In this document: positions 15,359-24,067 of the stretch, one piece after another
Position numbering within the stretch: the stretch's first letter is position 1
Layout of the letters: each line of letters begins with the position of its first letter
Assembly: GCF_016918035.1 (NCBI RefSeq)
Contig: NZ_JAERWK010000010.1
Coordinates: 345,313 to 409,312 of the forward strand
DNA length: 64,000 nucleotides
Direction: 5' to 3'
Source of the DNA: Nakamurella leprariae
GTDB lineage: Bacteria > Actinomycetota > Actinomycetes > Mycobacteriales > Nakamurellaceae
The notes under the pieces: generated by a model
The model's input: the letters and a program-made list of their open reading frames with translations, nothing else
Databases searched by the model: none
Told to the model about the DNA's origin: nothing
Position numbers and translations under genes: made by a program

Positions 15359-16948
15359 ATGACCATCTTCGGAGCAAAGGCGATCCCGACGGACGAGAAG
15401 CTCCGCGGCGGCTACTACACCCCGGCCCCGATCGCCGCGTTCGTGGCCGAATGGGTCGGCGTTGCCGGCAACCGCCTCCTAGAGCCGTCCTGCGGGGATG
15501 GAAACATACTCGAGGCCCTGACCAGGCTGTCCGACGACGTCCACGGCGTCGAGCTGTTTCCCGACGAGGCAGCGATGGCCATGGCTCGGACCGGCGTGGA
15601 CGTCGTCGTCGGAGACTTCTTCGAGTGGTTCGACGACGAGAAGCACGGTGTCTTCGACGGCGTGGCTGGCAACCCGCCCTACATCCGCTTTGGCAACTGG
15701 TCGGAGCCGACCCGGAGCGACGCTCTCGACTTCATGCGGTCGGTCGGGCTGAGTCCGAACAAGCTCACGAATGCCTGGGTGCCCTTCGTGGTGGCTTCGA
15801 TGGTCGCCTGCCGCGAGGGCGGCCGCATCGGCCTGGTAATCCCGGCCGAGCTGATGCAGGTCGGGTACGCGGCCGAACTGCGGCGGTACCTCATCGACAA
15901 TTGCGCCGAAGTGAACGTTGTCACCTTCAAGCGACTCGTGTTCCCCGGCATCCTGCAGGAGGTGGTCCTCCTGCTGGCCGTAAAGGGAAGCGGGCCGGCC
16001 CGCATCCAGGTGGTGGAGATCGACGACGCGGCCTCGTTGGGCGATCTCGAGATCGGGACCGCGCACGTGCGCGCACCGCTCCACGAGAAGGAGAAGTGGA
16101 CCAAGTACTTCCTTGAGCCCGAGCGGGTGACGGCTGTCCGAGCGCTGCGCGCCGACGCGCGGCTGCGTCCGATGGCGGCGTTCGCGTCGGTGGACGTCGG
16201 CGTTGTGACCGGACGGAACTCGTTCTTCGTGATGACGCCGGACGAGGCCGACGAGCACCGAGTGAGCAACTTGACAATCCCGCTGGTCGCTCGGTCTGCC
16301 CAGCTGAGCGGCATCGTTTACACGGACCAGGATCATCGCACTGCGGTGGGCAGGACGGCGCTGCTGGACGCGCGGGGAGTTCACCTGGGCAAGCACATCG
16401 GGCTGCGCGAGTACGTGTCGCTGGGCGAATCCCAGGGTGTGCACAGCGGGTACAAGTGCCGCATCCGGAAAGAGTGGTGGGTCGTGCCGTCGATCTGGGA
16501 GGCCGACGCCTTCATGTTCCGTCAGATCCACACGCACCCGCGGGTCGTCGCCAACGAGACGACGGCGACAAGCACCGACACCGTTCATCGAATGCGGATG
16601 GTCGATGGCGTCAGCGCGGCACGCTTGGCCACGGCCTCCTTCAACTCGATTACCTTCGCGATGAGCGAGGTCGTCGGGCGAAGCTACGGAGGCGGCATTC
16701 TCGAGCTCGAACCCAGCGAGGCCGAGGAACTCCGCGTTCCCGACCCGGAACTCGTGACCGACGACCTAGTCCAGAAGGTTGACGAGCTCGTCCGTGCGAA
16801 ACGTATCGAGGATGCTCTTGACGCCGTCGATCGGGCCGTCCTCATTGACGGTCTCGACTTCACGCTGCAGGAGGTCTCGATTGCGCGAGAGGTTTGGGCC
16901 ACGCTGCGCGATCGGCGAAACGGGCGAGCCAAGAGCAGGGTGGTCTGA
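15359..16948 (+). CDS. N6-adenine DNA methyltransferase, M.TaqI-like (gamma class)
   Basis: This 529-aa enzyme would transfer a methyl group from S-adenosylmethionine to adenine in a specific site. Motif X-type GGYYTPAPIAAFVAEWV (about 18-34), motif I LLEPSCGDGNILEAL and motif IV GNPPYIRFG follow in the order typical of TaqI-type enzymes. The C-terminal half (about 260-529) would be the target-recognition domain, ending in a helical region. Its stop codon is directly followed, with no spacer, by the stop codon of the opposing PLD-family endonuclease. That strongly suggests the protective partner of a restriction-modification pair. The start ATG 15359 has only a weak CAGGGA upstream. No nuclease motif is seen in this protein, so it is not a fused type IIG enzyme. 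Confidence 0.9.
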   Translation: MTIFGAKAIPTDEKLRGGYYTPAPIAAFVAEWVGVAGNRLLEPSCGDGNILEALTRLSDDVHGVELFPDEAAMAMARTGVDVVVGDFFEWFDDEKHGVFDGVAGNPPYIRFGNWSEPTRSDALDFMRSVGLSPNKLTNAWVPFVVASMVACREGGRIGLVIPAELMQVGYAAELRRYLIDNCAEVNVVTFKRLVFPGILQEVVLLLAVKGSGPARIQVVEIDDAASLGDLEIGTAHVRAPLHEKEKWTKYFLEPERVTAVRALRADARLRPMAAFASVDVGVVTGRNSFFVMTPDEADEHRVSNLTIPLVARSAQLSGIVYTDQDHRTAVGRTALLDARGVHLGKHIGLREYVSLGESQGVHSGYKCRIRKEWWVVPSIWEADAFMFRQIHTHPRVVANETTATSTDTVHRMRMVDGVSAARLATASFNSITFAMSEVVGRSYGGGILELEPSEAEELRVPDPELVTDDLVQKVDELVRAKRIEDALDAVDRAVLIDGLDFTLQEVSIAREVWATLRDRRNGRAKSRVV

Positions 16949-18157
16949 CTACGCGATAGTGAGCCAGAACGTGCCGTCGTTGTCGAGCGTGATGTCGAGG
17001 TGCTTGCGCGCGATATTGGTCTGCCGGAGGATGGAGCCGATGGGCTCGATGTGCAGCTCGGCCGTGTAGTTGTTCTGGCCTGCCTGCCGGCTCGAACCGT
17101 TGGTCACCTCGAAGTCGAGGATGCCGTGGTAAACACCGTCGATGGTGACGTTCATCGGCACCGTGGCCACTTCTATCGGCTGGCCGGTCCTGGCGGAAGT
17201 CGGCACCCACGTCTGCTGCCCGAACAGGTCGTTGCGGAAGTACGTGGTCTGATCGATCTCGCCCTTGTAGTCGCCCTGCACCAGTGTGATCGCCCCTCGC
17301 TGGTTGCCCGTCTTCTTACGCTGTGCGTCCGAGTCGGACAGCTTCTTGCCCCAGTGCTTCGCGGCAGCCAGCTTCGACGGTGGAGCCGGCGTCACCGGTG
17401 GGATCGCAGGCGTATCGGCAGTGGTGTCATTGGTGGGCTGAGTTGCTCGTAGTGCAGCAGTCTGGGCCAGAGAGTGCCGCACTGGCGGTGCAGCGACGAG
17501 CGGCTTGAGGGAATGCGAGGGCGTCGTGCCTGTGCCGTCGGACTCGACAGGTCGCACGGTCCGCGGCGGACGGGGCGGCGGGACGACACCGAGCACCCTC
17601 GCCTCCACGAGCGCGTCGAGGTCAGCGTCGTCGACGACGTCGTAAAGGCCCGGCCGCTTCGTGGAGAACCAGACGTCGATCGCTGCGGAGATCGACTCGA
17701 GCACGTCCGTCGGATCCCCCTTCCGGTCATCGAGGATGACCCCGGCCTCGACGTGCAAGGACGTCGTGCCGGGCACCGTGAGATTCGCCGAGCCGACATA
17801 CGCGGTCGATGATCCGTCGAATCTCTGGATGTGAAATACCTTCGGATGGAAGAAGCCCGACTGGAAGCTGACGACCCCGACGCGCAGTCCATCGCGCGGG
17901 TGACCGACAACGGCGAGCAGGTCGGCCACAGCGCTGCGGCGAGTCTGCCCGTCGTTCGATCCGATGAGCAACCGTGTGTGCCCGTCCGTTCGTCTGAGAG
18001 CCGTCAGTGCATCTTCGAAGTACCCGAGCATCTGCGATCCGAAGAAGCCTGTCTGCACTCGTAGAGCCGTCAAGGGCGCAACTCCGATCAGCTCGCTGCC
18101 CAACCACGTGCCAAGGGCGTCTTGCGGGTTGCGAGACCCGGAATCGATGTACCGCAT
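16949..18157 (-). CDS. Phospholipase-D-family restriction endonuclease (BfiI/NgoFVII-like)
   Basis: A 402-aa protein with an N-terminal PLD-fold nuclease. The single HKD-type motif is H104-P-K106 (SGFFHPKVFHIQ) followed by GSANLT (N125), and an acidic residue in HVEAGVILDD completes the usual set. A Pro/Thr-rich linker of about 70 residues (200-270) leads to a C-terminal domain (about 280-402) that could bind DNA. This one-motif PLD plus DNA-recognition layout is that of BfiI, a metal-independent dimeric restriction enzyme, and of the NgoFVII family. It converges on the TaqI-like methyltransferase with stop codons touching (16948/16949). Specificity is unknown. Confidence 0.85.
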   Translation of the reverse strand: MRYIDSGSRNPQDALGTWLGSELIGVAPLTALRVQTGFFGSQMLGYFEDALTALRRTDGHTRLLIGSNDGQTRRSAVADLLAVVGHPRDGLRVGVVSFQSGFFHPKVFHIQRFDGSSTAYVGSANLTVPGTTSLHVEAGVILDDRKGDPTDVLESISAAIDVWFSTKRPGLYDVVDDADLDALVEARVLGVVPPPRPPRTVRPVESDGTGTTPSHSLKPLVAAPPVRHSLAQTAALRATQPTNDTTADTPAIPPVTPAPPSKLAAAKHWGKKLSDSDAQRKKTGNQRGAITLVQGDYKGEIDQTTYFRNDLFGQQTWVPTSARTGQPIEVATVPMNVTIDGVYHGILDFEVTNGSSRQAGQNNYTAELHIEPIGSILRQTNIARKHLDITLDNDGTFWLTIA

Positions 18158-18742
18158 GCGCTCATCCTATGGGCGCGCGTTTTGCGGTACGGCATGCGGT
18201 CCGGAGCCGGACGACCCGCCGGAGTGTTGATCTGAAGGGTCTTGGCGCCCCATGGCACGGTATCTGGGCCGGCGAGAAGCCGGCGGATGGTGGCGGCCTC
18301 GGGCAGGCTTCGAGTGAGCGTTCGTTCCAGCAAAGGGCGGCGGATGACGATGGCCGCGGCGGATTGAGCCTGATCCAGATCCGCCGGGCATCTCGCCGGT
18401 GTCGCTCGGCGAGCGGGCGACAAAGCACATCTTGCCGGCTAGCTTGGCGGGTACTTCACGAGCCACGTGCGTCTCGCGGCTCGTTGTGGGGCCCGCCGGT
18501 TGTGGCAATGCTCGGCAGGGTTAGCGGCATTGGCGCGGCACGGACCCACGTGTGCCACCGTGGCAGTTGAGTGCTGTGTCAGTATCGCATATCGGCGAGT
18601 ACGGCGAGCGGGATCAAGCTGAAGGGGACGACACGCCCCAATCGTCCCCGGAATGCCGTAACATTTCCGCTGTCGCTGCGGAGCGCGCCGACACCGTCGT
18701 TTACCTGGCCTGGCCCGGCGGGACCAATTCGGGGAGGTGCAA
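18158..18742. other. Gene-free stretch in the restriction island
   Basis: 585 bp between the PLD endonuclease start and the HNH endonuclease stop. Open frames on both strands are antisense-like and lack ribosome sites or recognisable motifs; nothing supportable is seen except the presumed promoter of the endonuclease. Confidence 0.55.
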
Positions 18743-19693
18743 TCAGGCTGCCAGAAAGCCTTCGTATCGTTCCAATAGCCTGTCGGTGTCTGGTCGCTCC
18801 CGTTTCGACACTGGTAACTTCATAAGGCGACGCCCGTGATGGTCTTGAAGTCCGTGCCTCAACATTGGGCCATCGATCTCACCGAGCAGGCGGTGGTGGA
18901 TCTGGACCGTGTAGTCCGGTCGGATGCCTAGAATATTTCGGTCATAAGCCGCGTGGTGGAGTTTGCGAAGCGCCAGCGCATTGGTGATGACCGCGTCGCC
19001 ATTCGGCTGTGAGTCCGGAATAATGTGGGCTGCGTCCAGTAGTTCACGGTGGTTAAGGGAGCAGACGGCGCAACGAGTCTGATAGGCAACCATTACCTGG
19101 CTGGCGAATACCTGCTGGTGCAGGCGGCGGTGAGTCATCGTTACTAGGTACTGGCGGAGTGCTGCCTCGACCCGACTTCCCGGCTGGAACTGTCGCTGTT
19201 CCTCGGTGAGCGCCATGATGAATTGAGCTTCATCGGGTTCTTCGCCGACGAGATAGACGGCAAAGATTGCCTGATATATGCTGGGACGGATTCCATAGAA
19301 CCAAGTGAGCGGCACCTGCTGCAGCATGGCGGACCGTAGCCCCTCGTTCTCCGCCGCTCCGCGCTCGTCTCTCCGAAGTTTGTAGCGGTGCAGGCCGTCG
19401 GCACCCTTCGAGTCGTCATACGGGCGCGACGGCGTCCCCTTGGGTGCCGGGGTGAGGATGCTCAGCGCCGCGGACCATCCCCGAGGCTTTCGAATCCCGC
19501 GGCCGGCGTCCACCAATGGAAAGCGCGCCTCGTGAATATGAAAGTCGTCCCGCAACTGACTGCGAGTCACGGTGAGCGTGCCGTCCAAGGTTACCTTGTT
19601 CAACCAGTCAAGGGCGGCCGCTCGCACATGCGCCTCGGGAATCGCATCGTCCACGAAATGAGCGTGGATCTGAGAGCGTCCGCGGGCAATCAC
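18743..19693 (-). CDS. HNH endonuclease (restriction type)
   Basis: A 316-aa protein with a C-terminal HNH nuclease: zinc cysteines in CAVC (about residue 208), DAAHIIPDSQPNGDA with the catalytic His, then NALALRKLHHAAYDRNILGI. This matches the COG3440-type HNH restriction endonucleases. The N-terminal 200 residues are unlike the nuclease and probably read the target or its modification. GTG 19693 has GGGGAGG 5 nt upstream; the 18-residue extension above it is not conserved-looking. Because no separate methylase accompanies it, it may be a modification-dependent (type IV-like) enzyme or may belong to the adjacent system. That choice is inference. Confidence 0.85.
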   Translation of the reverse strand: MIARGRSQIHAHFVDDAIPEAHVRAAALDWLNKVTLDGTLTVTRSQLRDDFHIHEARFPLVDAGRGIRKPRGWSAALSILTPAPKGTPSRPYDDSKGADGLHRYKLRRDERGAAENEGLRSAMLQQVPLTWFYGIRPSIYQAIFAVYLVGEEPDEAQFIMALTEEQRQFQPGSRVEAALRQYLVTMTHRRLHQQVFASQVMVAYQTRCAVCSLNHRELLDAAHIIPDSQPNGDAVITNALALRKLHHAAYDRNILGIRPDYTVQIHHRLLGEIDGPMLRHGLQDHHGRRLMKLPVSKRERPDTDRLLERYEGFLAA

Positions 19694-19761
19694 TACGCCT
19701 CCCCGGCGTGTCGGTTCAGGTAGCGCCGTTCCGGTCGCGGCTGGCACCTCCGCCGCTCAGC

Positions 19762-19792
19762 CGTGCAAGTGCCATAATGAATACGTGCAAGT
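19762..19792. repeat. Direct repeat upstream of the HNH gene
   Basis: The 9-mer CGTGCAAGT occurs twice with a start-to-start distance of 22 bp (19762-19770 and 19784-19792), 69-99 bp upstream of the HNH start. Two-turn spacing suits a regulator site. The rest of the gap 19694-20099 shows no gene. Confidence 0.5.
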
Positions 19793-20099
19793 CGTGCGAA
19801 GTTCGTTGACCGACACGATTCGTTCGCTGTCGGCCGATCCGCATGCTCTGGCCACGTCTGGTCGTCAGGTTCGCCTGACCCGACGGCGGACGGTCGACTT
19901 CGCGCTCGTCTGCAGCGCCCTTTGTCGCCCGTACAGCTGCTGACCGTCCCTTCGTCGCACCGCCGCTGACCTCCGGTTCGAGCTCCGCTGACACCCGTCA
20001 CTGCGCCAGCTGAAGCCAGTTTGCCATCCCGTACGTCCGTCCTGCTCGCCAGCTCCTCACCTTGCACGGACGCCGCGCTGATCACCGAGAAGGAATTTC

Positions 20100-21482
20100 A
20101 TGCCACGAACGAGTGCGACCGGCCGTCAGCTCAAGCTCGGCGCCGTCCTCTACGGCACCGGCGGTCCCGGTGACGACGCCAGCTGGCGCAGCCCGGAGAT
20201 CCCTGGGGACGCCAGCGTCGACATCGACTGGTACATCAAGCTGGCCAAGCAGGCCGAGGCGGCCAAGTTCGACCTGATGTTCATCGTGGACAGCCAGTTC
20301 ATCACCCCGAACTCGCCGCCCCACTACCTCAACCGGCTCGAGCCGCTAACCCTGCTGTCCGCGGTCGCGGTGAAGACCACCCACATCGGCCTGGTCGGCA
20401 CCCTCACCACGTCCTACAACACGCCGTTCAACCTGGCCCGGCGGCTGGCGTCGCTGGACCTGATCAGCCACGGCCGGGCCGGCTGGAACGTCGTCGCTAC
20501 CGGCGACGGCGGCACCGCGGCGAACTACAGCCTGCCCGAGCACTACGACTACGAGACCCGGTACGCCCGCGCGCTGGAGAGCGTCAAGGTCATCCAGGGC
20601 CTGTGGAACTCCTACGAGGACGATGCCTTCCCGCGGGACCGGGAGACCGGCCAGTTCGTGGACCCGAGCCGCCAGCACCGGCTCGACCACAAGGGCCAGT
20701 TCTTCCAGGTCCGGGGTCCGCTGAACATCGAGCGGTCCAAGCAGGGCCAGCCGGTGATCTTCCAGGCCGGCGACTCCGAGGGCGGCCGGGATCTCGGCGC
20801 GGCCGTCGGCGAGGGGATCTTCACCTTCGCGCCGACCATCGAGGCCGGGGTGGCCTTCGCGCAGGACATGCGGGCGCGCGCCGCGGCGAAGGGGCGCAAC
20901 CCCGACCACCTGCTGATCCTGCCGCAGGTCAGGACGTGGATCGCCGACACCGAGGCCGAGGCGGTCGAGCAGGAGCGCTACGAGCGGCTGGGCCGAGACT
21001 TCTCCAAGACGCAGGCCCAGTTCGGCCGGCCGTTCGAGTGGCACGACTTCAGCCAGTACGACCTCGATGCGCCGTTCCCCGAGCTGGGCTCCCTGGGTGA
21101 CCGCAGCTTCAAGACCCAGGCGGACCGGATCAAGGCAGTGGCCAAGGAGCGGAACCTCACCCTGCGGCAGACCGTCGAGTTCTTCTCGGACCAGTTCAAG
21201 TCGCCGTTCATCGGCACGCCGCTGGCCGTGGCCAACCGGATCCAGGAGTGGTTCGAGGCCGGCGCGTTCGACGGGGTCAACCTGCACGTGACCGTGCCGA
21301 GCGACTTCACCCGGTTCACCGACGAGGTGCTGCCGATCCTGCGGGAGCGGGGCGTGGTGCGCTCCGAGTACGAGGCCGACACCCTGCGCGGCAACCTCGG
21401 GCTGCCGATCCCGGAGAACCACTGGACGCAGGCCCGGCGGGCCACCGAGGAGGTGCAGTCGGGACTGCTCGAGACGTCCTGA
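20100..21482 (+). CDS. LLM-class FMN-dependent monooxygenase (NtaA/SnaA/DszA family)
   Basis: A 460-aa bacterial-luciferase-like TIM barrel. Family features are LKLGAVLYGTGG at the start, FDLMFIVDSQF, LEPLTLLSAVAVKTTHIGL, the RRLASLDLISHGRAGWNVVA motif that builds the flavin site, and GQPVIFQAGDSEGGRDL. NtaA/SnaA/SoxA/DszA enzymes use FMNH2 from a partner reductase to oxidise C-N or C-S bonds in chelators, sulfones or antibiotic precursors. It stands alone on the plus strand, followed by a terminator. It is less similar to the two minus-strand paralogues (24068 and 29740) than they are to each other. Substrate unknown. Confidence 0.9.
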   Translation: MPRTSATGRQLKLGAVLYGTGGPGDDASWRSPEIPGDASVDIDWYIKLAKQAEAAKFDLMFIVDSQFITPNSPPHYLNRLEPLTLLSAVAVKTTHIGLVGTLTTSYNTPFNLARRLASLDLISHGRAGWNVVATGDGGTAANYSLPEHYDYETRYARALESVKVIQGLWNSYEDDAFPRDRETGQFVDPSRQHRLDHKGQFFQVRGPLNIERSKQGQPVIFQAGDSEGGRDLGAAVGEGIFTFAPTIEAGVAFAQDMRARAAAKGRNPDHLLILPQVRTWIADTEAEAVEQERYERLGRDFSKTQAQFGRPFEWHDFSQYDLDAPFPELGSLGDRSFKTQADRIKAVAKERNLTLRQTVEFFSDQFKSPFIGTPLAVANRIQEWFEAGAFDGVNLHVTVPSDFTRFTDEVLPILRERGVVRSEYEADTLRGNLGLPIPENHWTQARRATEEVQSGLLETS

Positions 21483-21496
21483 CTCCATGCACACGA

Positions 21497-21530
21497 GAAG
21501 GGGCGGGTCGCTCGTGCGGCCCGCCCCTTC
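21497..21530. terminator. Strong hairpin terminator (first copy)
   Basis: An 11-bp GC-rich stem (21497-21507 with 21520-21530) and a 12-nt loop lie between the LLM gene and the decayed EthD gene. A diverged copy occupies the same position beside the second EthD remnant at 48.3 kb, so it probably belonged to the EthD gene originally. Confidence 0.85.
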
Positions 21531-21540
21531 GTCGATCAGG

Positions 21541-21855
21541 TCAGCTGGTGTGATCGAAGATCACGTGCTTGGCGATCGAGACCTCGGTGAGCCCATCGAG
21601 CGGCTCCACGAAGCCGCGGGCGGCAGCGATCGCGTGGTTGACGTCGTCGGCGATGCGTGGCTCTGCACGTACGTAGTCGTGTGGGTGACGGGGGAGAAGC
21701 TCGACGCCAGCGGGCCGTGATTGTGCAGCCAGGTCGTGTCGGTCTCCCCGGGCGTCAGACCCATCCCACCGCTCGAGCAAGGACGCGCACGTGATGGCGT
21801 CGAGCCTGATCAGGTACTGGTCCGAGTGGTCGAAGAACGTGAGTTCGTCGGCGGC
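21541..21855 (-). pseudogene. Decayed EthD-domain protein gene, copy 1
   Basis: Reading on the minus strand, fragments of one small protein appear in different frames. They are an N-terminal piece around DAITCASLLERWDG, a piece in another frame with LTPGETDTTWLHNHGPL and VTHTTTYVQSHA, and a final piece IAAARGFVEPLDGLTEVSIA joined directly to KHVIFDHTS. Compared with the copy at 48.4 kb, about 40 residues are missing between EVSIA and KHVIF, and at least two frameshifts occur. The HNHGPL / YVxxH pattern is that of EthD-type dimeric ferredoxin-like proteins. It cannot make a functional product. Confidence 0.75.
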
Positions 21856-21954
21856 CAGCTGGCTGGGGGTCTCTCGCACTGGATTCGACGGATCACGGTC
21901 CGGCCGGTGGCGGCGCGAGCGGGCGCCGACGCGCACCAGGGGGCGCTTCAGCAG

Positions 21955-22488
21955 TCATGCCAGGCACTCGGCGACCGCGTCAAGCTTGATGTCCAGGATG
22001 TGAGCATCGCCGGCGGTCGCGGGTGAGGGGGCCAGGATGGCGTCCAGCGGACCGATGGTTGCGTCGCCGACCAGCACCGATCCGCTGAGCACCACGAGCG
22101 CCGAGCAGGGCGGTACCGGTCCGTGCACCCGCACCGTGCGCACGTCCGCCCGGTACCTGGTCGGGTCGGTCATCACGTTGATCGCGCGGGTCGGGCCGTC
22201 GAGCAGCCTGACGGCAGCGGCAGCAGCGCCGCTGAAACGGATCGGTGTCGCCTCGGGCACGACGAACGCCCGGGAGTCGATCGTCAGCTCGACCGGGGGA
22301 CCCACCACGGTGAACACCCGATCGATGTCCGGGAAGCTCGAGAACGGCCCGTCACGCAGCAGCTCCGCAACGCTCAGCCGCAACCCGACATCGGCCCCAC
22401 CGCCGACCGGCAGCAGCCGCCGGGTCGTGCCGCCACCGTTGCGCCACGGCTCCGGCCTGGTGTCGGCGATCCGCCTGATGGTGTGCAT
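21955..22488 (-). CDS. hutD: HutD-family protein (histidine utilisation)
   Basis: A 177-aa bicupin-type protein of the HutD family. It begins with IADTRPEPWRNGGGTTRRL, the conserved WxNGGG motif; later SVAELLRDGPFSSFPDIDR and INVMTDP match the family. HutD is thought to moderate histidine breakdown, for example by binding formylated intermediates, without being an enzyme of the path. It is the last gene of the minus-strand hut run, 90 bp after hutF. It supports the view that this cluster handles urocanate-type compounds. Confidence 0.9.
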   Translation of the reverse strand: MHTIRRIADTRPEPWRNGGGTTRRLLPVGGGADVGLRLSVAELLRDGPFSSFPDIDRVFTVVGPPVELTIDSRAFVVPEATPIRFSGAAAAAVRLLDGPTRAINVMTDPTRYRADVRTVRVHGPVPPCSALVVLSGSVLVGDATIGPLDAILAPSPATAGDAHILDIKLDAVAECLA

Positions 22489-22578
22489 CGCGCCCTCAGC
22501 ACTGGTCGGTCGGTCGACCGGCGCCCGCCCGCCCGCACCGGGGACCGACCGCCGTGGCGCTCGCCCGGACGTCGGCGG

Positions 22579-24009
22579 TCATCGTGACGAGGCCGACGAA
22601 CGCCCGGTGGGGGTGACTGCTCTCCCCGACGACCGCACATCCGTGCCGAGGAGCTCCGAGGTCAGAGCCTCGAGGCGTGCGGCGGAGTCCGGCACGGTGA
22701 GATGCCGCCGGTCGGCCACCACCTGTCGCCCGGCGATCACGACATCGGTGACGTCCGCTGCGCCCGCGGCGAAGACGGCGGTCTCGACCCGGGGGCCGCC
22801 TCCTGCGGTGCGCACGGATCCAAGATCGATGGCGACGAGATCGGCCAGCTGCCCGGGGCGCAGCGATCCCGCGTCCGTCCAGCCCAGGGCACGGTGACCG
22901 TCGGCGGTGGCGCTGGTGAGCATCCGGGCCGCCGGGATGATCCCGCGACGTTCCAACCGGAGTCGCTCGTGCAGTTCCACCGCGCGCGCCTCCTCGAACA
23001 GGTCGATCACCGCGTGGCTGTCCGATCCGAGACTGAAGGTGCATCCGGGGTCGGCGAGGAGATCGCTGGCCGGTCCGATGCCGTCGCCGAGATCGCGCTC
23101 GGTCGTCGGGCACCAGCAGACGCCGGTCCCACTGGCGTGCAGGTCCGCGACATCGGCGGCGGTGACATGGGTCGCGTGGACCGCGGTGGTCCTGGGACCC
23201 AGCACACCGAAATCGCGCAGCAACGCCGTCGGCGTGCACCCGTGCACCGCAAGGCACTGCTCCACCTCGGCGATCTGCTCCGACGAGTGCACGTGCAGCG
23301 GCGCACCTGCGGCCTCGGCCCAGCGCACCACTGGTCCCAGGTGACCGGTCGGGACTCCGCGAACCGAGTGCACCGCGGCGGCGACGAGCACGTCCGGACG
23401 ATGTGCCAAGGTGGCCGCCAACGACTCCACCCGTTCGGCCCAGGCCTCGCCCGAACCGTCGCCGAAGCGGCGTTGCTGATCGTTCAGGGGCGAGCCGTCG
23501 ACCGCCGAGGACAGGTAGCAGGTGTCGAGCATGGTGAGTCTGATTCCGGCCCTGGCTGAGCCTTCGGCCACGGCGACACCCATGACGTTCGGTTCGACGT
23601 ACCTGCTTCCGCCGACGTCGTGATGCAGATAGTGGAACTCACCGACGACGGTGATGCCCGCCAGCGCCATCTCGGCGTAGACCGCGGCGGCCAGCTCGAT
23701 GTACTGATCCGGCGAAATTCGCTGCGCCACCGCGTACATGACGTCGCGCCAGCTCCAGAAGCTGCCGTGGCCGCGTTGGGTGTGGGACCGGAGCAGACGG
23801 TGGAACAGGTGCGAGTGCGCGTTGGCCAGGCCGGGAACGACCAGTCCGCGCAGCACCGAAGCCTCGACGGGACACGGCACGTCGTCGAGAACCTCGGTGA
23901 TCCGCCCGCCACGCGCGGTCACCAGCACCCCGGCTCGGACGTCGTCCCCACCGAGCCACGCGTGTTCGCACCACCACGACCGATGGTCCCGGCCGCTGGT
24001 CCTGCTCAC
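22579..24009 (-). CDS. hutF: Formimidoylglutamate deiminase HutF
   Basis: A 476-aa amidohydrolase that converts N-formimidoyl-L-glutamate to N-formyl-L-glutamate and ammonia, the fourth step of the five-step histidine path. The N-terminus SWWCEHAWLGG is typical of HutF. Metal ligands are visible in NAHSHLFHRLLRSH (HxH), PLHVHSSEQ and the late LGSDSHAVIDLFEEAR. The start GTG 24009 leaves about 12 residues before the conserved tryptophans; a GTG at 24063 would add 18 variable residues. It follows an LLM monooxygenase by 58 bp on the same strand. Its product normally goes to HutG, which is absent from the window. Confidence 0.92.
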   Translation of the reverse strand: MSRTSGRDHRSWWCEHAWLGGDDVRAGVLVTARGGRITEVLDDVPCPVEASVLRGLVVPGLANAHSHLFHRLLRSHTQRGHGSFWSWRDVMYAVAQRISPDQYIELAAAVYAEMALAGITVVGEFHYLHHDVGGSRYVEPNVMGVAVAEGSARAGIRLTMLDTCYLSSAVDGSPLNDQQRRFGDGSGEAWAERVESLAATLAHRPDVLVAAAVHSVRGVPTGHLGPVVRWAEAAGAPLHVHSSEQIAEVEQCLAVHGCTPTALLRDFGVLGPRTTAVHATHVTAADVADLHASGTGVCWCPTTERDLGDGIGPASDLLADPGCTFSLGSDSHAVIDLFEEARAVELHERLRLERRGIIPAARMLTSATADGHRALGWTDAGSLRPGQLADLVAIDLGSVRTAGGGPRVETAVFAAGAADVTDVVIAGRQVVADRRHLTVPDSAARLEALTSELLGTDVRSSGRAVTPTGRSSASSR

Positions 24010-24067
24010 CGGCGGCCGCCCGTCGCCGCGCGACGGTCGGTGACCGTCCCCGCCGACCGCCACCGCC

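Noticed and set aside
16949..18157. PLD nuclease considered as the missing DrmC of the DISARM-like locus
   Set aside because: It lies over 30 kb away, abuts a TaqI-like methylase, and has a linker plus C-terminal domain typical of BfiI-like restriction enzymes.
18007..18570. Open frame at the PLD endonuclease start
   Set aside because: Overlaps the endonuclease N-terminus antisense and contains no recognisable sequence.
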